From the NCBI GenBank assembly GCA_964594125.1, contig CAZQLL010000018.1, positions 29,524 to 93,523 of the forward strand: a DNA stretch of 64,000 nt, in the 5' to 3' direction. The translations under genes were made by a program, and so were the position numbers. The notes under the pieces were generated by a model that was not told the DNA's origin, ran no database searches, and saw only the letters and a program-made list of their open reading frames with translations. Below, piece by piece: positions 7,943 through 18,548 of the stretch; within the stretch, counting starts at the first letter, position 1; every line of letters starts with the position of its first letter. This DNA comes from CAVRZJ01 sp964594125. Its GTDB lineage: Bacteria; Acidobacteriota; Thermoanaerobaculia; Thermoanaerobaculales; Thermoanaerobaculaceae.

Positions 7943-8040
7943 CTCGGCTCTTGCCTCCCGACTCTCGATTCTTGACTTCGAGCTCCCGGCGCTGAGCTCC
8001 CGGCGCTGAGCTCTGAACGCCGGGCTTTCAGCCCTCGGCT
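7943..8040 (+). repeat. Degenerate heptamer array, right arm (14 units)
   Basis: Fourteen consecutive 7-bp units with the loose pattern CTnnnCT: for example CTCGGCT, CTTGCCT, CCCGACT, CTCGATT, CTTGACT, then two repeats of CCCGGCG CTGAGCT. It fills the space between hisC and the next gene. Several units are reverse complements of the left-arm units (AGTCGAG type). Confidence 0.7.
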
Positions 8041-8068
8041 TCCTAGTAGAATCTCTCCGGAGGTCCGC

Positions 8069-8362
8069 ATGGCGCGCTTCACCGTCACCTGTCCGCACTG
8101 CCAGGCGCAGCTCGAGCTCGACGCGGAGCAGGAGCTGGTGGTGTCGTCGAAGCCGGCCGACAGGCCGAGGTCGACGACGTCGATCGAGGACCGTCTGCAG
8201 GCGATGGCGCGCGAGAAGGAGACGGCACGCGCGCGCATGGAGGAGGCGATGCGCGCCGAGAAGGCCGGCGCGGCGCTGCGAGACGAGCGCTTCAGGAAGC
8301 TGCTTGACGGCGTCAAGGACGAGCCGGTCGAGAAGCCGGTGCGCGAGATCGACCTGGACTAG
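8069..8362 (+). CDS. Small hypothetical protein with one CPHC knuckle, 97 aa
   Basis: A 97-residue protein with a single CxxC at the N-terminus (VTCPHCQAQLELDAEQE, as in zinc-ribbon/MJ0042-type leaders), followed by a charged helical stretch (EDRLQAMAREKETARARMEE) likely to form a coiled coil. Only two cysteines are present, so it may bind zinc as a dimer. A TAGAAT -10 (8047-8052) and a GGAGG Shine-Dalgarno support the ATG at 8069. It converges on the Smr gene, sharing the 4-bp CTAG in which both stops lie. Function unknown. Confidence 0.6.
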   Translation: MARFTVTCPHCQAQLELDAEQELVVSSKPADRPRSTTSIEDRLQAMAREKETARARMEEAMRAEKAGAALRDERFRKLLDGVKDEPVEKPVREIDLD

Positions 8363-8667
8363 GCGGTGGACGGCGCATCCTCGGGCGGCGCGAGCGTGAC
8401 GACGGTGGCGCCCCAGCCGCCGCGGTCTGCGGGCGCCTCCCGCGCCGCGGCCACTCCCGGCAGGCGGCGGAGCAGCGACTGCACGCGCGCCTTCTGGATG
8501 CCGCGCCCGCGCCCGTGGATCAGCCGCACCTCGGCCAGCCCCGCCGCCCGCGCCGCCGCGAGGTACTCCTCGACCAGCGACGGGATGTCGGCGGGCGCGA
8601 AGCTGTGCAGGTCGAGCGTCTCCTCGATCGGGATCGCGACCGGAGCGCCCCCTCCGTCAGCGTCCAC
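8359..8667 (-). CDS. Smr-domain protein, 102 aa
   Basis: A stand-alone Smr (MutS2 C-terminal-like) domain. ETLDLHSF carries the DLH motif and VRLIHGRGRGIQKARVQSLL carries the HGRG motif of the Smr nuclease fold. Such domains nick or cleave DNA or RNA; Smr proteins have been linked to collided-ribosome mRNA cleavage. There is no MutS portion. It overlaps the upstream membrane protein gene by 11 nt, suggesting co-expression. Confidence 0.85.
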   Translation of the reverse strand: MDADGGGAPVAIPIEETLDLHSFAPADIPSLVEEYLAAARAAGLAEVRLIHGRGRGIQKARVQSLLRRLPGVAAAREAPADRGGWGATVVTLAPPEDAPSTA

Positions 8668-8935
8668 AGCCGCCTCCGTCGGCGCGCCGGCGCGCCAGCG
8701 ACGCGAACCCCCACACGCCCTCCACCAGCAGCGCCGCGCGCACGAGCTGGTCGAGCGGCGGCGCCGGCACGGCCACCAGCACGAGAGCCATCGCGACCGC
8801 GACGAGCGCGAGCGCGGTCAGCACGAACGGCACCTGGGCGGGGCCGATCACGCGGCGCCGCCGGTCCCACCAGAGGAGGCCGGCGATCGCCCACGCGAGC
8901 AGCAGCAGCGCCGGCCGCGACAGGATCCCCTCCAC
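8657..8935 (-). CDS. Small two-TM membrane protein, 92 aa
   Basis: A 92-residue hypothetical protein with two hydrophobic segments (about residues 9-22 and 38-57) separated by a basic loop (WWDRRRRVIGP), followed by a soluble tail. The GTG start at 8935 is supported by a promoter with TTGCCG, a 17-nt spacer and TACTGT, whose -10 ends 6 nt before the GTG (leaderless). It is co-transcribed with the Smr gene. No family recognised. Confidence 0.55.
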   Translation of the reverse strand: MEGILSRPALLLLAWAIAGLLWWDRRRRVIGPAQVPFVLTALALVAVAMALVLVAVPAPPLDQLVRAALLVEGVWGFASLARRRADGGGCGR

Positions 8936-8941
8936 GGGTCA

Positions 8942-8970
8942 ACAGTAGTGCCACGGCGCCGCCCCGGCAA
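8942..8970 (-). promoter_or_regulatory. Promoter TTGCCG-17-TACTGT, leaderless
   Basis: On the minus strand TTGCCG (8970-8965) and TACTGT (8947-8942) are separated by 17 nt. Six nt follow before the GTG of the two-TM protein, so the transcript should begin at or next to the start codon. Confidence 0.5.
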
Positions 8971-9006
8971 GCGGGCAGCCGGTGCGAAGGGCAGGGTGCG
9001 AGCACG

Positions 9007-9729
9007 ATGAGACTCTCGGTCGTGATTCCCGTCTTCAACGAGGAGCGCACGGTCACGACGCTGCTCGACCGCGTCGCGGCGGCGCCGCTCCCGCCGGAGG
9101 TAGGGGAGCTCGAGATGGTCGTGGTCGACGACTGCTCGCGCGATGCCACTCCTGCGTTGCTCGCCGCCTACCGGGCGCCGGCGGGCGGTGCCCGCCCGGT
9201 GAGCCTGTCGCTCCACCGCCACGCGGTCAACCAAGGCAAGGCCGCGGCGCTGCGCACCGCGCTCGCCGCGGCCACCGGCGACGTGCTGTTGGTGCAGGAC
9301 GCGGACCTCGAGTACGACCCGGCGGACTACCCGGCGCTGATCGGCCCGATCCTCGCGGGCCAAGCCGACGTGGTGTACGGCAGCCGGTTCCTCTCCGGAC
9401 CCCACCGCGTGCTGTTCTTCTGGCACTCGGTCGGCAACAGGTTCCTGACCACGCTCTCCAACGTCTTCACCGACCTCAACCTGTCGGACATGGAGACGTG
9501 CTACAAGGTGTTCACCCGCGCCGTCAAGGAGCGGCTGCGCCTGACCTCGGACCGCTTCGGCTTCGAGCCGGAGTTCACGGCGCGCGTCGCCCGCATGCGA
9601 GGGGTCCGCATCTACGAGGTGCCCATCTCGTACCACGGCCGCACGTACGCCGAGGGAAAGAAGATCGGCTGGAAGGACGGCTTCGAGGCCATCTGGTGCA
9701 TCCTCAAGTTCAACCTGTGGAGCCGCTAG
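9007..9729 (+). CDS. Family 2 glycosyltransferase (dolichol-phosphate mannosyltransferase-like)
   Basis: A 240-residue GT-A fold glycosyltransferase. LSVVIPVFNEERTV, VVDDCSRDAT and the metal-binding VQDADLEYDPADYP (DxD-like) mark the nucleotide-sugar domain; NQGKAAALRTAL and SDMETCYKVF are typical of polyprenyl-phosphate sugar transferases. There is no membrane segment, so it probably acts at the cytoplasmic membrane face on a polyprenyl phosphate acceptor. It stands alone, divergent from the two-TM/Smr genes. Confidence 0.85.
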   Translation: MRLSVVIPVFNEERTVTTLLDRVAAAPLPPEVGELEMVVVDDCSRDATPALLAAYRAPAGGARPVSLSLHRHAVNQGKAAALRTALAAATGDVLLVQDADLEYDPADYPALIGPILAGQADVVYGSRFLSGPHRVLFFWHSVGNRFLTTLSNVFTDLNLSDMETCYKVFTRAVKERLRLTSDRFGFEPEFTARVARMRGVRIYEVPISYHGRTYAEGKKIGWKDGFEAIWCILKFNLWSR

Positions 9730-9982
9730 CCCGGTCATCCCACCTCCGCCGGCTCGCTTGCGGGCGGCGCCGCAGCCGGGACCCAGCCTCTTTGTGCCAC
9801 GCTCCGCATCGGCGGCCGGAAGGGATCGATTCGCCCGCGGGCGCCGGCGCAGCCTGACGCCTCGGCGCCCCGAAGCCGCCCGGTGGCCGCCGCCCGCTCG
9901 CTTCGATGACGTGATTCCTCTCACACTCCTGCGTCAACCCCGGCGCCGGGCGGCACGTCGATGTCGGCGAAGGGAGGGAGCC
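9730..9982. other. Intergenic, no gene seen
   Basis: About 250 bp between the glycosyltransferase and a small secreted protein. No convincing ORF, hairpin or repeat was found. A Shine-Dalgarno-like AGGGAGGGAG precedes the next ATG. Confidence 0.4.
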
Positions 9983-10297
9983 ATGAAGAGCCGCATCGCA
10001 GTTGCAGCCGCCATCCTCGCCGGGACGATGGCGGGCGCCACAGAGGGCGGGGCCGTCGATCGCCGCCAGGCGACCCAGCAGGCCCGGATCGGGAACGGCG
10101 TCGCCAGCGGGACGCTCACGCCGCGCGAGGCCATCCGCCTGGAGTCGCGAGCGGTCTCGATCGCCCGCCTGGAGGCGTCCTTCCGTGCGACCGGCGCGGG
10201 CCTCTCGCACCGCGAGCGGGCGATCCTCGACCACCGCCTCGACACCTTGTCGGACGCAATCTGGCGCGAGAAGCACGACGGCCAGGCGCGCCGCTAG
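9983..10297 (+). CDS. Small exported protein, 104 aa
   Basis: A 104-residue protein with a signal peptide (MKSRIAVAAAILAGTMAGAT, cleavage near GGA-VD) and a mature part rich in Arg, Ala and Glu helices (RRQATQQARIGNGVASGTLT, then a segment with LSHRERAILDHRLD). The pattern of IxxGxxSGxLTxxEAxxL followed by LdxxExxI/LDxxLDxLS resembles small periplasmic helical proteins annotated as hypothetical in Acidobacteriota and Proteobacteria. A strong AGGGAGGGAG Shine-Dalgarno supports the start. Function unknown. Confidence 0.6.
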   Translation: MKSRIAVAAAILAGTMAGATEGGAVDRRQATQQARIGNGVASGTLTPREAIRLESRAVSIARLEASFRATGAGLSHRERAILDHRLDTLSDAIWREKHDGQARR

Positions 10298-10321
10298 CGC
10301 TCGCGCCGCCGCGCTCCGCAA

Positions 10322-10375
10322 GCGACGAGATCCTTCGCTACGCCGCGCCTGCGGCGCGGCTTCGCTCGGGATGAC
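10322..10375 (-). repeat. GTCATCCCGAGCGAAG-type dispersed repeat
   Basis: Read on the minus strand this starts GTCATCCCGAGCGAAG and contains an imperfect GC-rich palindrome (GCCGCGCCGCAGGCGCGGCG). It is a form of the GTCATCC(T/C)GAGCGAAG repeat seen between genes in many bacterial phyla. It lies head to head with the element at 10446. Confidence 0.6.
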
Positions 10376-10445
10376 TCCCAATTGCCGGCGCAGTCACCGT
10401 CCCAGATAGGGCGTGGCAGCGCTCGTGCGGAAGGTCCGGCCACGC

Positions 10446-10585
10446 TGTCATCCTGAGCAGGGTTACGCCGCGGTGCGGCGGGCGGGCGAGAGAGGAAACC
10501 AACGGGAGGGCCGGCGCCCTCGCCGGCCCGGACTCCGCCCGCGCGGGCGAGGGCGCCCGCGCTCCGATCTTGACAGGTTTCCTTG
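10446..10585 (+). repeat. Dispersed double-hairpin repeat, copy 1
   Basis: A ~140-bp element matching 59549-59689; 63 bp (10504-10566) are identical in the two copies. The outer arms AGGAAACC (10493-10500) and GGTTTCCT (10576-10583) pair. Inside are two perfect 9-bp hairpins: GGGCCGGCG-CCCT-CGCCGGCCC (10508-10529) and GCGCGGGCG-AGGG-CGCCCGCGC (10541-10562). The two loops CCCT and AGGG are complementary. Confidence 0.85.
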
Positions 10586-10774
10586 GTAGGGCGCCGCCGC
10601 GCGAGCGGCGGCAACCGAGGGATCTCCCCGCGCCGGGAGGGCTGTGTTCGGGTGCGCGCCTGCCTGTCAAACCCGAGATCTGGATGGGCGCCGCGGCGGC
10701 GGGGCGATACCATGCGGGGGGTAGGCGCGCCGCGTGCTCCGCGGCGCGCCACCCTCGCGATCGCAGGAGGTCCG

Positions 10775-11395
10775 GTGCCGAGCTTCGGTGGATCGATACG
10801 CACGATGGTCATCGGCGCTGCCGTTGCGGCGGGCGCCCTCGGGGCCGCCGGGGCGCAGTCGTTCGAGCTGACTCCGTTCGCGGGAATCCGGCTCGGCGGC
10901 GAGTTCGAGGACGGGACGACCGCCGAGACGCGCGCGCTCGACGAGAGCCCCTCGTTCGGGATCATCGCGGGGTTCCCGCTCGGGCAGGACCGGACGCTCG
11001 AGATCGTCTGGAGCCACCAGGAGGGCCGCGTCGGCGCCGGCAGCGACGGCGGCGGCGCCGTCGAGCTCGACCTCGACGCCGTCACGCTCGGCGGCACCTA
11101 CGAGTGGGTGCGCGAGCGGACGCGGCCGTTCGTCTCCGGGACCGGCGGCCTCACGGTGCTGTCGCCGGAAGCCGCCGGGTACGACCGCGACGTCCTGCTC
11201 GCCTTCACGCTGGGCGGCGGCGTCAAGGTGCCGATCTCGCGGCACGTCGCCGTGCGCCTCGAGGGGCGGGGCGTGCTCACGTTGGCCGTCGGCGGTGCCG
11301 CCGGCGTGTGCGGCGGCGGCGCGTGCGCACTCTCGTTCTCGGGCGCCGGGATCGGCCAACTCGAGCTCCTCGCCGGTGTGACCTGGTCGCGGTAG
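10775..11395 (+). CDS. Outer-membrane beta-barrel protein (OmpA-like barrel)
   Basis: A 206-residue exported protein with a signal peptide (hydrophobic MVIGAAVAAGALGAAGA, cleavage at AQS) followed by alternating beta strands typical of small OMP barrels (FELTPFAGIRLGGEFE; GGTYEWVRERTRPFVSGTGG; LGGGVKVPISRHVAVRLEGR) and ending in an aromatic/basic strand (LLAGVTWSR). The GTG at 10775 is chosen for the AGGAGG Shine-Dalgarno 4 nt upstream; the ATG at 10805 is an alternative. Two cysteines (GVCGGGAC) may form a disulfide. Function unknown beyond outer-membrane location. Confidence 0.75.
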   Translation: MPSFGGSIRTMVIGAAVAAGALGAAGAQSFELTPFAGIRLGGEFEDGTTAETRALDESPSFGIIAGFPLGQDRTLEIVWSHQEGRVGAGSDGGGAVELDLDAVTLGGTYEWVRERTRPFVSGTGGLTVLSPEAAGYDRDVLLAFTLGGGVKVPISRHVAVRLEGRGVLTLAVGGAAGVCGGGACALSFSGAGIGQLELLAGVTWSR

Positions 11396-11409
11396 CGCCC
11401 GCCTCCGGC

Positions 11410-11886
11410 CTACGCCGCCGCCACGGCGGCCCGCCAGCGTGCCAGCAGCGCATCCGTCCCGGGAGCGCCCTCGGGCGGCGCCCAAGGCGCGAAGTCCTTG
11501 TCGCTGACCGGCGTGTACGGCCCGGGCTTGACCTCGAACAGGGCGGTGTCCGGGGCGAGCGCGAACAGCGTGTGCCAGGCGCCGCCCGCGATCTCGACGG
11601 CGCGCGTGCCACCGCGTCGGAGCAGGGCGGTCGCCGTGATGATTCCGGCCTCGTCGAACACCACCGCGGCCGCCTCGCCCTCGAGGAGGAGGAACAGCTC
11701 CCATCGCTGCCGTTCGTGGCGATGCGGCCGCACGTAGGAACCGGGCTGAAGCACGTTGAGGAACCGCTGCACCGGGTCGTCGAGCGTCGGGTGCAGGTTG
11801 TGGTTGCAACGCCCGCGCGGCCCCGCCCGCGCCACGTCCAGCGCGGCCGCGATCACGTCCTCCCCGAGCACCCGGAGATCCTGCAT
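11410..11886 (-). CDS. WbuC-family cupin-fold metalloprotein
   Basis: A 158-residue cupin of the WbuC type, small metalloproteins often found near O-antigen genes. Family features: the N-terminal half with GRCNHNLHPTLDDPVQRFLN, then QPGSYVRPHRHERQRWELFL (histidine metal ligands) and GGAWHTLFALAPDTALFEVK. The ATG at 11886 follows an AAGGAGA Shine-Dalgarno. No O-antigen locus is nearby, although a GT2 lies 2 kb away. It follows the CBS gene on the same strand with a 50-nt gap. Confidence 0.8.
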   Translation of the reverse strand: MQDLRVLGEDVIAAALDVARAGPRGRCNHNLHPTLDDPVQRFLNVLQPGSYVRPHRHERQRWELFLLLEGEAAAVVFDEAGIITATALLRRGGTRAVEIAGGAWHTLFALAPDTALFEVKPGPYTPVSDKDFAPWAPPEGAPGTDALLARWRAAVAAA

Positions 11887-11936
11887 GCAGAAGCTCTCCT
11901 TCTGACCTCTCGCTGCGGTCTCATCGCGACGAGAGG

Positions 11937-12377
11937 TCAGCCCGGGTACTTCCCGTGGATGTAGTCGGTCAGCATGCGGACCTCGTACTCCCGGTTGCGG
12001 CTCGCCCAGCGCACGAGATCGCCGATCGAGACCACGCCGACGATCCTGCCCTCGTCGACCACCGGCAGGTGGCGGCAGCGCTTCTCGGTCATGATCGCCA
12101 TCGCCTCCTCGGCCGGTGTCGACGGGTCGACGCACACGACGTCGGTCGCCATCACCTCCTCGACACGGGTGGCCGCCGGATCGCGCCGCGCCAGCACGAC
12201 GTCGGTCATCAGGTCGCGCTCGGTGATGATCCCGACCGGCGATCCCTGGTCGCAGACGATCAGCGAGCCGACCTTCCTGCCGCACATGGTGTCCACCGCC
12301 TGCAGCACGCTGTCTTTCGGCGCCGCGGTGTGAACGGCGGAGCCCTTCTCCTTGAGGATCTGGCCTATGGTGTCCAC
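11937..12377 (-). CDS. Tandem CBS-domain protein, 146 aa
   Basis: Two CBS motifs form a Bateman module (VLQAVDTMCGRKVGSLIVCD ending in VGIITERDLM; AEEAMAIMTEKRCRHLPVVD ending in VGVVSIGDLV) with nothing else attached. Such stand-alone proteins usually bind adenine nucleotides and regulate a partner. The start follows a GGGGGGAA sequence and a TACAGT -10 further upstream. The target is unknown. Confidence 0.88.
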   Translation of the reverse strand: MDTIGQILKEKGSAVHTAAPKDSVLQAVDTMCGRKVGSLIVCDQGSPVGIITERDLMTDVVLARRDPAATRVEEVMATDVVCVDPSTPAEEAMAIMTEKRCRHLPVVDEGRIVGVVSIGDLVRWASRNREYEVRMLTDYIHGKYPG

Positions 12378-12413
12378 GGTTCCCCCCAGAGCCGTTGCGC
12401 TTGCGAGACTGTA

Positions 12414-14828
12414 TCACGGCGCGTGCGGCAGCGCCGCGAAGAACAGGCGCACTGCCGCAACGGGGTCGTCGTGGCGGAGCGCCTGCGGCGACCCGCCGGT
12501 CCACGCCGTGGGCAGCATCGAGACGTACGGTTCCCGCAGGAACCGCCTGCAGATCAGCACGATCACCCCACGGTCGTGCTCCGAGCGAATGAGCCTCCCG
12601 GCCGCCTGGACGACGCGCCGCATCCCCGGGATGAGGTACGCGTACTCGAACCCGCGCTCGTACGCCTCGGCGTAGTACGCCTTGAGCAGCTCGCGCTCGG
12701 GTCCGACCAGCGGCAGGGCGGGGGAGACCACCACCACCTCGGACAGCATCTCGCCGGGGTAGTCCACGCCCTCGGCGAAAACTCCGCCGAGCACCGCCAG
12801 CAGCAGCGCCGGCTCGCGGCTGGCGCGCAGGCGGGCGAGCACGTCGCGGCGCGCGCGATCGCTGTCGTCGCCGCGCTGCACCTCGACGCGGTGTCCGGGC
12901 ACGCTGATGCGGCTCGCGACCTCGCGCAGGAACGCGTACGACGGGAACAGCGCCAGGGCGTTGCGTCCGGGGGGCGCGAGCTCGGCGACCAGCTCGGCGA
13001 TGCGGCCGTAGTGCCGCGCGCGCTCGCGGTAGGTGGTGTCGACCTCGTCGACCGCCACCACCAGCCGGTGCTCGCGCGGGAACGGGGAGGGCAGCGCGAG
13101 CGTGTCGGTGCGCTCCGGCTGGAAGCCGAGCAGGTCGCGGTAGAATTCGAACGGCTCCAGCGTTGCCGACATGGCGACGCAGCCGGCGCTGGCGGCGAGC
13201 AGGGGCTTGAGGAAACGGGAGGCGTCGAGGCACTCGATGCGCACGATCTCCGCCGCCCCGGCGTCTTCCGCGCGCTCGGCCAGCGCCACCAGCTCCCTGC
13301 CGCCCACCTGGGCGAGGTCGGTGAGGCGCGCGAGAGAGAGCAGCACCTTGACCACCGGATCCTCGGCCAGCCACAGGTCGACGTCGCGCTTGAATGCGAA
13401 GTACGGCGCAATGAGGGCGTCGAGGTCAAGCCTCAGACCGGCGAGGTCGTCGTGCTCGAGGTCGATCGGGCGGATCTCGGGCCGGTCGTCGAGCGCGCGC
13501 CGCACGGTGCCGACGACCAGCGCCTCGAGCTCGCCGAGGGCGGTGTCGAGGTCGCGGCACACCTTGTGGCGGTGGCCGCGCAGGAACTCCCGGGCCTGCC
13601 GCACGTCCGCGGCCGACAGCCGCGGCGAGTAGTAGCCGCGCGCGCGGTCGACGAGGTTGTGCGCCTCGTCGATTACCAGCAGCGTGTCCTCGATCTCGCC
13701 GCCGGCCGCCTGCCCGAACAGGCCGATCGCCGGGTCGAACACGTAGTTGTAGTCGCACACCACGGCGGTGCACTCGCGCAGCAGCTCGAGCGACACCTCG
13801 AACGGGCACACCTCGGCCGCGTGCGCGACGTCGTAGATCCGATCGGGGTCGAGGTGGGGCGCGAACGACAGCAGCGCGGGCACGACGCCGCGCGCCGCGA
13901 GCTTGAGCCCGTAGTCGCGTGCGTGCTCGCAGTACTCCTCGTGGCAGATCACCTCGCGGTTGGCGCACATGCGCGCCTTGGCGCGGATCTGGATCGAGCG
14001 CCACTCGCCGCGCTGCATGCGCGCCAGCGTCTCCACCGCGAGCTGCTGCTGCAGCGTCTTGGCGGTGAGGAAGGCGACGCGGCGGCCGGTGTACAGCGCC
14101 TGGCGCACGGCCGGGAACAGCGCCGCCGCGGTCTTGCCGACGCCGGTGGGCGCGGCGAGCAACAGGTGCCGCCGCGCCGCGAATGCGTCCTCGGCCGCCG
14201 CCATCGCTTCCTGCTGCACCGGCCTCACCGCCGGGAACGGGAACTCGAGCGCCGCCGCAGCGGCTCGCCAGCGCTCGCGCACCGTCTCGCGCTCGCGCTC
14301 GGCGGCCACCAGCGTGTGCAGGCGGCCGCGCAGGTACGCGCGCACCGCCGCCGGCGACCACGGCACCTCCTCGACCCGCTCGTCCTCGCCGCCGAGGTCG
14401 ACGAGGCGCAGGCGCACCGCCGCGTCCCCCCGCGGGAACAGGCACAGCGCGTAGATGCGCGCCTGCCAGCGGTAGCGCTCGAGCCGCTCGTGGGCGTGCG
14501 GCGCGTGCAGCTCGGAGCGGAAGTGGAGCGTCTTGATCTCCTCGATCGTCGGCCGCCCGCCGGCGCCGCGGTCGACGCCGTCGGCGCGGCCGAGCACGCG
14601 GAGCGTCCAGCCGTCGATCTCGAGCGTTGCGTCGACCGCCACCTCGGGCACGTACTCGCGGCGCTCCGACTGCAGGCGCCCCTGCACGACGCGGTGCAGC
14701 TCGCTGCCCACCGACAGCCGCGACAGCCCCTCGCCGGGAACGCCGAGGCTGCGCGCCGCCGCCTCCGGCAGCAGGTCGTGCACCGAGCAGGTGACGCTGT
14801 GCGCGCCGAGATCGATGCGGGCGACCAT
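12414..14828 (-). CDS. PD-(D/E)XK nuclease fused to XPD/DinG-type Fe-S helicase
   Basis: An 804-residue protein. The N-terminal part (about 1-190) has a RecB/Cas4-like nuclease core: SVGSELHR (about 40-47), LGRADG (Asp about 83) and IEEIKTL (ExK about 96-98). The rest is a superfamily 2 helicase of the XPD/DinG group: Walker A AAPTGVGKTAAA (about 230), VIDEAHNL (about 386), MSATL, and C-terminal VVQAAGRLIRSEHDRG. Four cysteines between motifs Ia and II (MCANREVICHEEYCEHA and EVCPFE) would hold a 4Fe-4S cluster. It probably unwinds 5'-3' and cuts DNA in repair. The ATG at 14828 is chosen as the first before the nuclease domain; the frame is open further upstream. Confidence 0.85.
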   Translation of the reverse strand: MVARIDLGAHSVTCSVHDLLPEAAARSLGVPGEGLSRLSVGSELHRVVQGRLQSERREYVPEVAVDATLEIDGWTLRVLGRADGVDRGAGGRPTIEEIKTLHFRSELHAPHAHERLERYRWQARIYALCLFPRGDAAVRLRLVDLGGEDERVEEVPWSPAAVRAYLRGRLHTLVAAERERETVRERWRAAAAALEFPFPAVRPVQQEAMAAAEDAFAARRHLLLAAPTGVGKTAAALFPAVRQALYTGRRVAFLTAKTLQQQLAVETLARMQRGEWRSIQIRAKARMCANREVICHEEYCEHARDYGLKLAARGVVPALLSFAPHLDPDRIYDVAHAAEVCPFEVSLELLRECTAVVCDYNYVFDPAIGLFGQAAGGEIEDTLLVIDEAHNLVDRARGYYSPRLSAADVRQAREFLRGHRHKVCRDLDTALGELEALVVGTVRRALDDRPEIRPIDLEHDDLAGLRLDLDALIAPYFAFKRDVDLWLAEDPVVKVLLSLARLTDLAQVGGRELVALAERAEDAGAAEIVRIECLDASRFLKPLLAASAGCVAMSATLEPFEFYRDLLGFQPERTDTLALPSPFPREHRLVVAVDEVDTTYRERARHYGRIAELVAELAPPGRNALALFPSYAFLREVASRISVPGHRVEVQRGDDSDRARRDVLARLRASREPALLLAVLGGVFAEGVDYPGEMLSEVVVVSPALPLVGPERELLKAYYAEAYERGFEYAYLIPGMRRVVQAAGRLIRSEHDRGVIVLICRRFLREPYVSMLPTAWTGGSPQALRHDDPVAAVRLFFAALPHAP

Positions 14829-14982
14829 GGCGCCCGGATTGTACGTGGTGCGGCCGCCGGCCGTCCTCGCCTGCGGCGAGCAGCCTCGTCGCGCCTCTGG
14901 CGACGCGCCTCTCGAGATGGCGGGCTCCGTGGCGGAAAACCCCGGCCGTGGTGATACCGTAGACCGCTCGGAAGGAGGAGGT

Positions 14983-18324
<3,342 letters not shown>

Positions 18325-18328
18325 GGAG

Positions 18329-18364
18329 CGTCGTTCGGGGCGCGACATCGCGCCCCGAACGACG
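18329..18364 (+). terminator. 16-bp stem-loop after the tricorn gene
   Basis: Perfect inverted repeat CGTCGTTCGGGGCGCG, loop ACAT, then its complement, starting 5 nt after the tricorn stop. No T-run follows, so it is either a factor-assisted terminator or an mRNA-stabilising hairpin. Confidence 0.5.
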
Positions 18365-18365
18365 C

Positions 18366-18393
18366 GTGGTTCGTGGTTCGGACATCGTTGTTC
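18366..18393 (+). repeat. Heptamer array GTGGTTC, left arm
   Basis: Units GTGGTTC, GTGGTTC, GGACATC, GTTGTTC. GTGGTTC is the reverse complement of GAACCAC in the array at 18492-18519. Confidence 0.75.
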
Positions 18394-18491
18394 GGAGGCG
18401 AAAGCAGGGCAGCGGGCGCCGCCGCGAAAAGCTGCGGCGCATTCCCTTGCCGGACCCCTGGTGTCAGGCGCCGTTCGTTACCGGTCTTTTC

Positions 18492-18519
18492 GAACCGCGA
18501 ACCGCGAACCACGATCCAC
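18492..18519 (+). repeat. Heptamer array GAACCGC, right arm
   Basis: Units GAACCGC, GAACCGC, GAACCAC, GATCCAC. It is inverted with respect to 18366-18393 and ends 16 nt before the -10 of the AddB-type gene. Confidence 0.75.
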
Positions 18520-18535
18520 CTCTCCACCGCCGCTG

Positions 18536-18548
18536 TACACTCCCAGCA
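18536..18548 (+). promoter_or_regulatory. -10 box TACACT, leaderless promoter of the AddB-type gene
   Basis: TACACT at 18536-18541 is 7 nt before the ATG at 18549, with no Shine-Dalgarno sequence between. Confidence 0.5.

Larger units (their letters stand above)
10298..10774. other. Repeat-rich intergenic region
   Basis: Nearly 480 bp without a gene. It contains two head-to-head GTCATCC(C/T)GAGC elements (minus-strand copy ending at 10375, plus-strand copy starting at 10447), the second continuing into the double-hairpin repeat. A -10-like TACCAT at 10708-10713 may serve the following barrel gene. Confidence 0.6.

Noticed and set aside
7825..8040. Heptamer arrays as CRISPR
   Set aside because: Units are 7 bp without spacers, and no cas genes are present.
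10570..11964. 464-residue plus-strand ORF
   Set aside because: It shadows the barrel gene and the antisense cupin; composition is typical of non-coding frames.
18329..18364. Classical Rho-independent terminator after the tricorn gene
   Set aside because: The stem is perfect, but no T-run follows, so it is only listed as a possible terminator.
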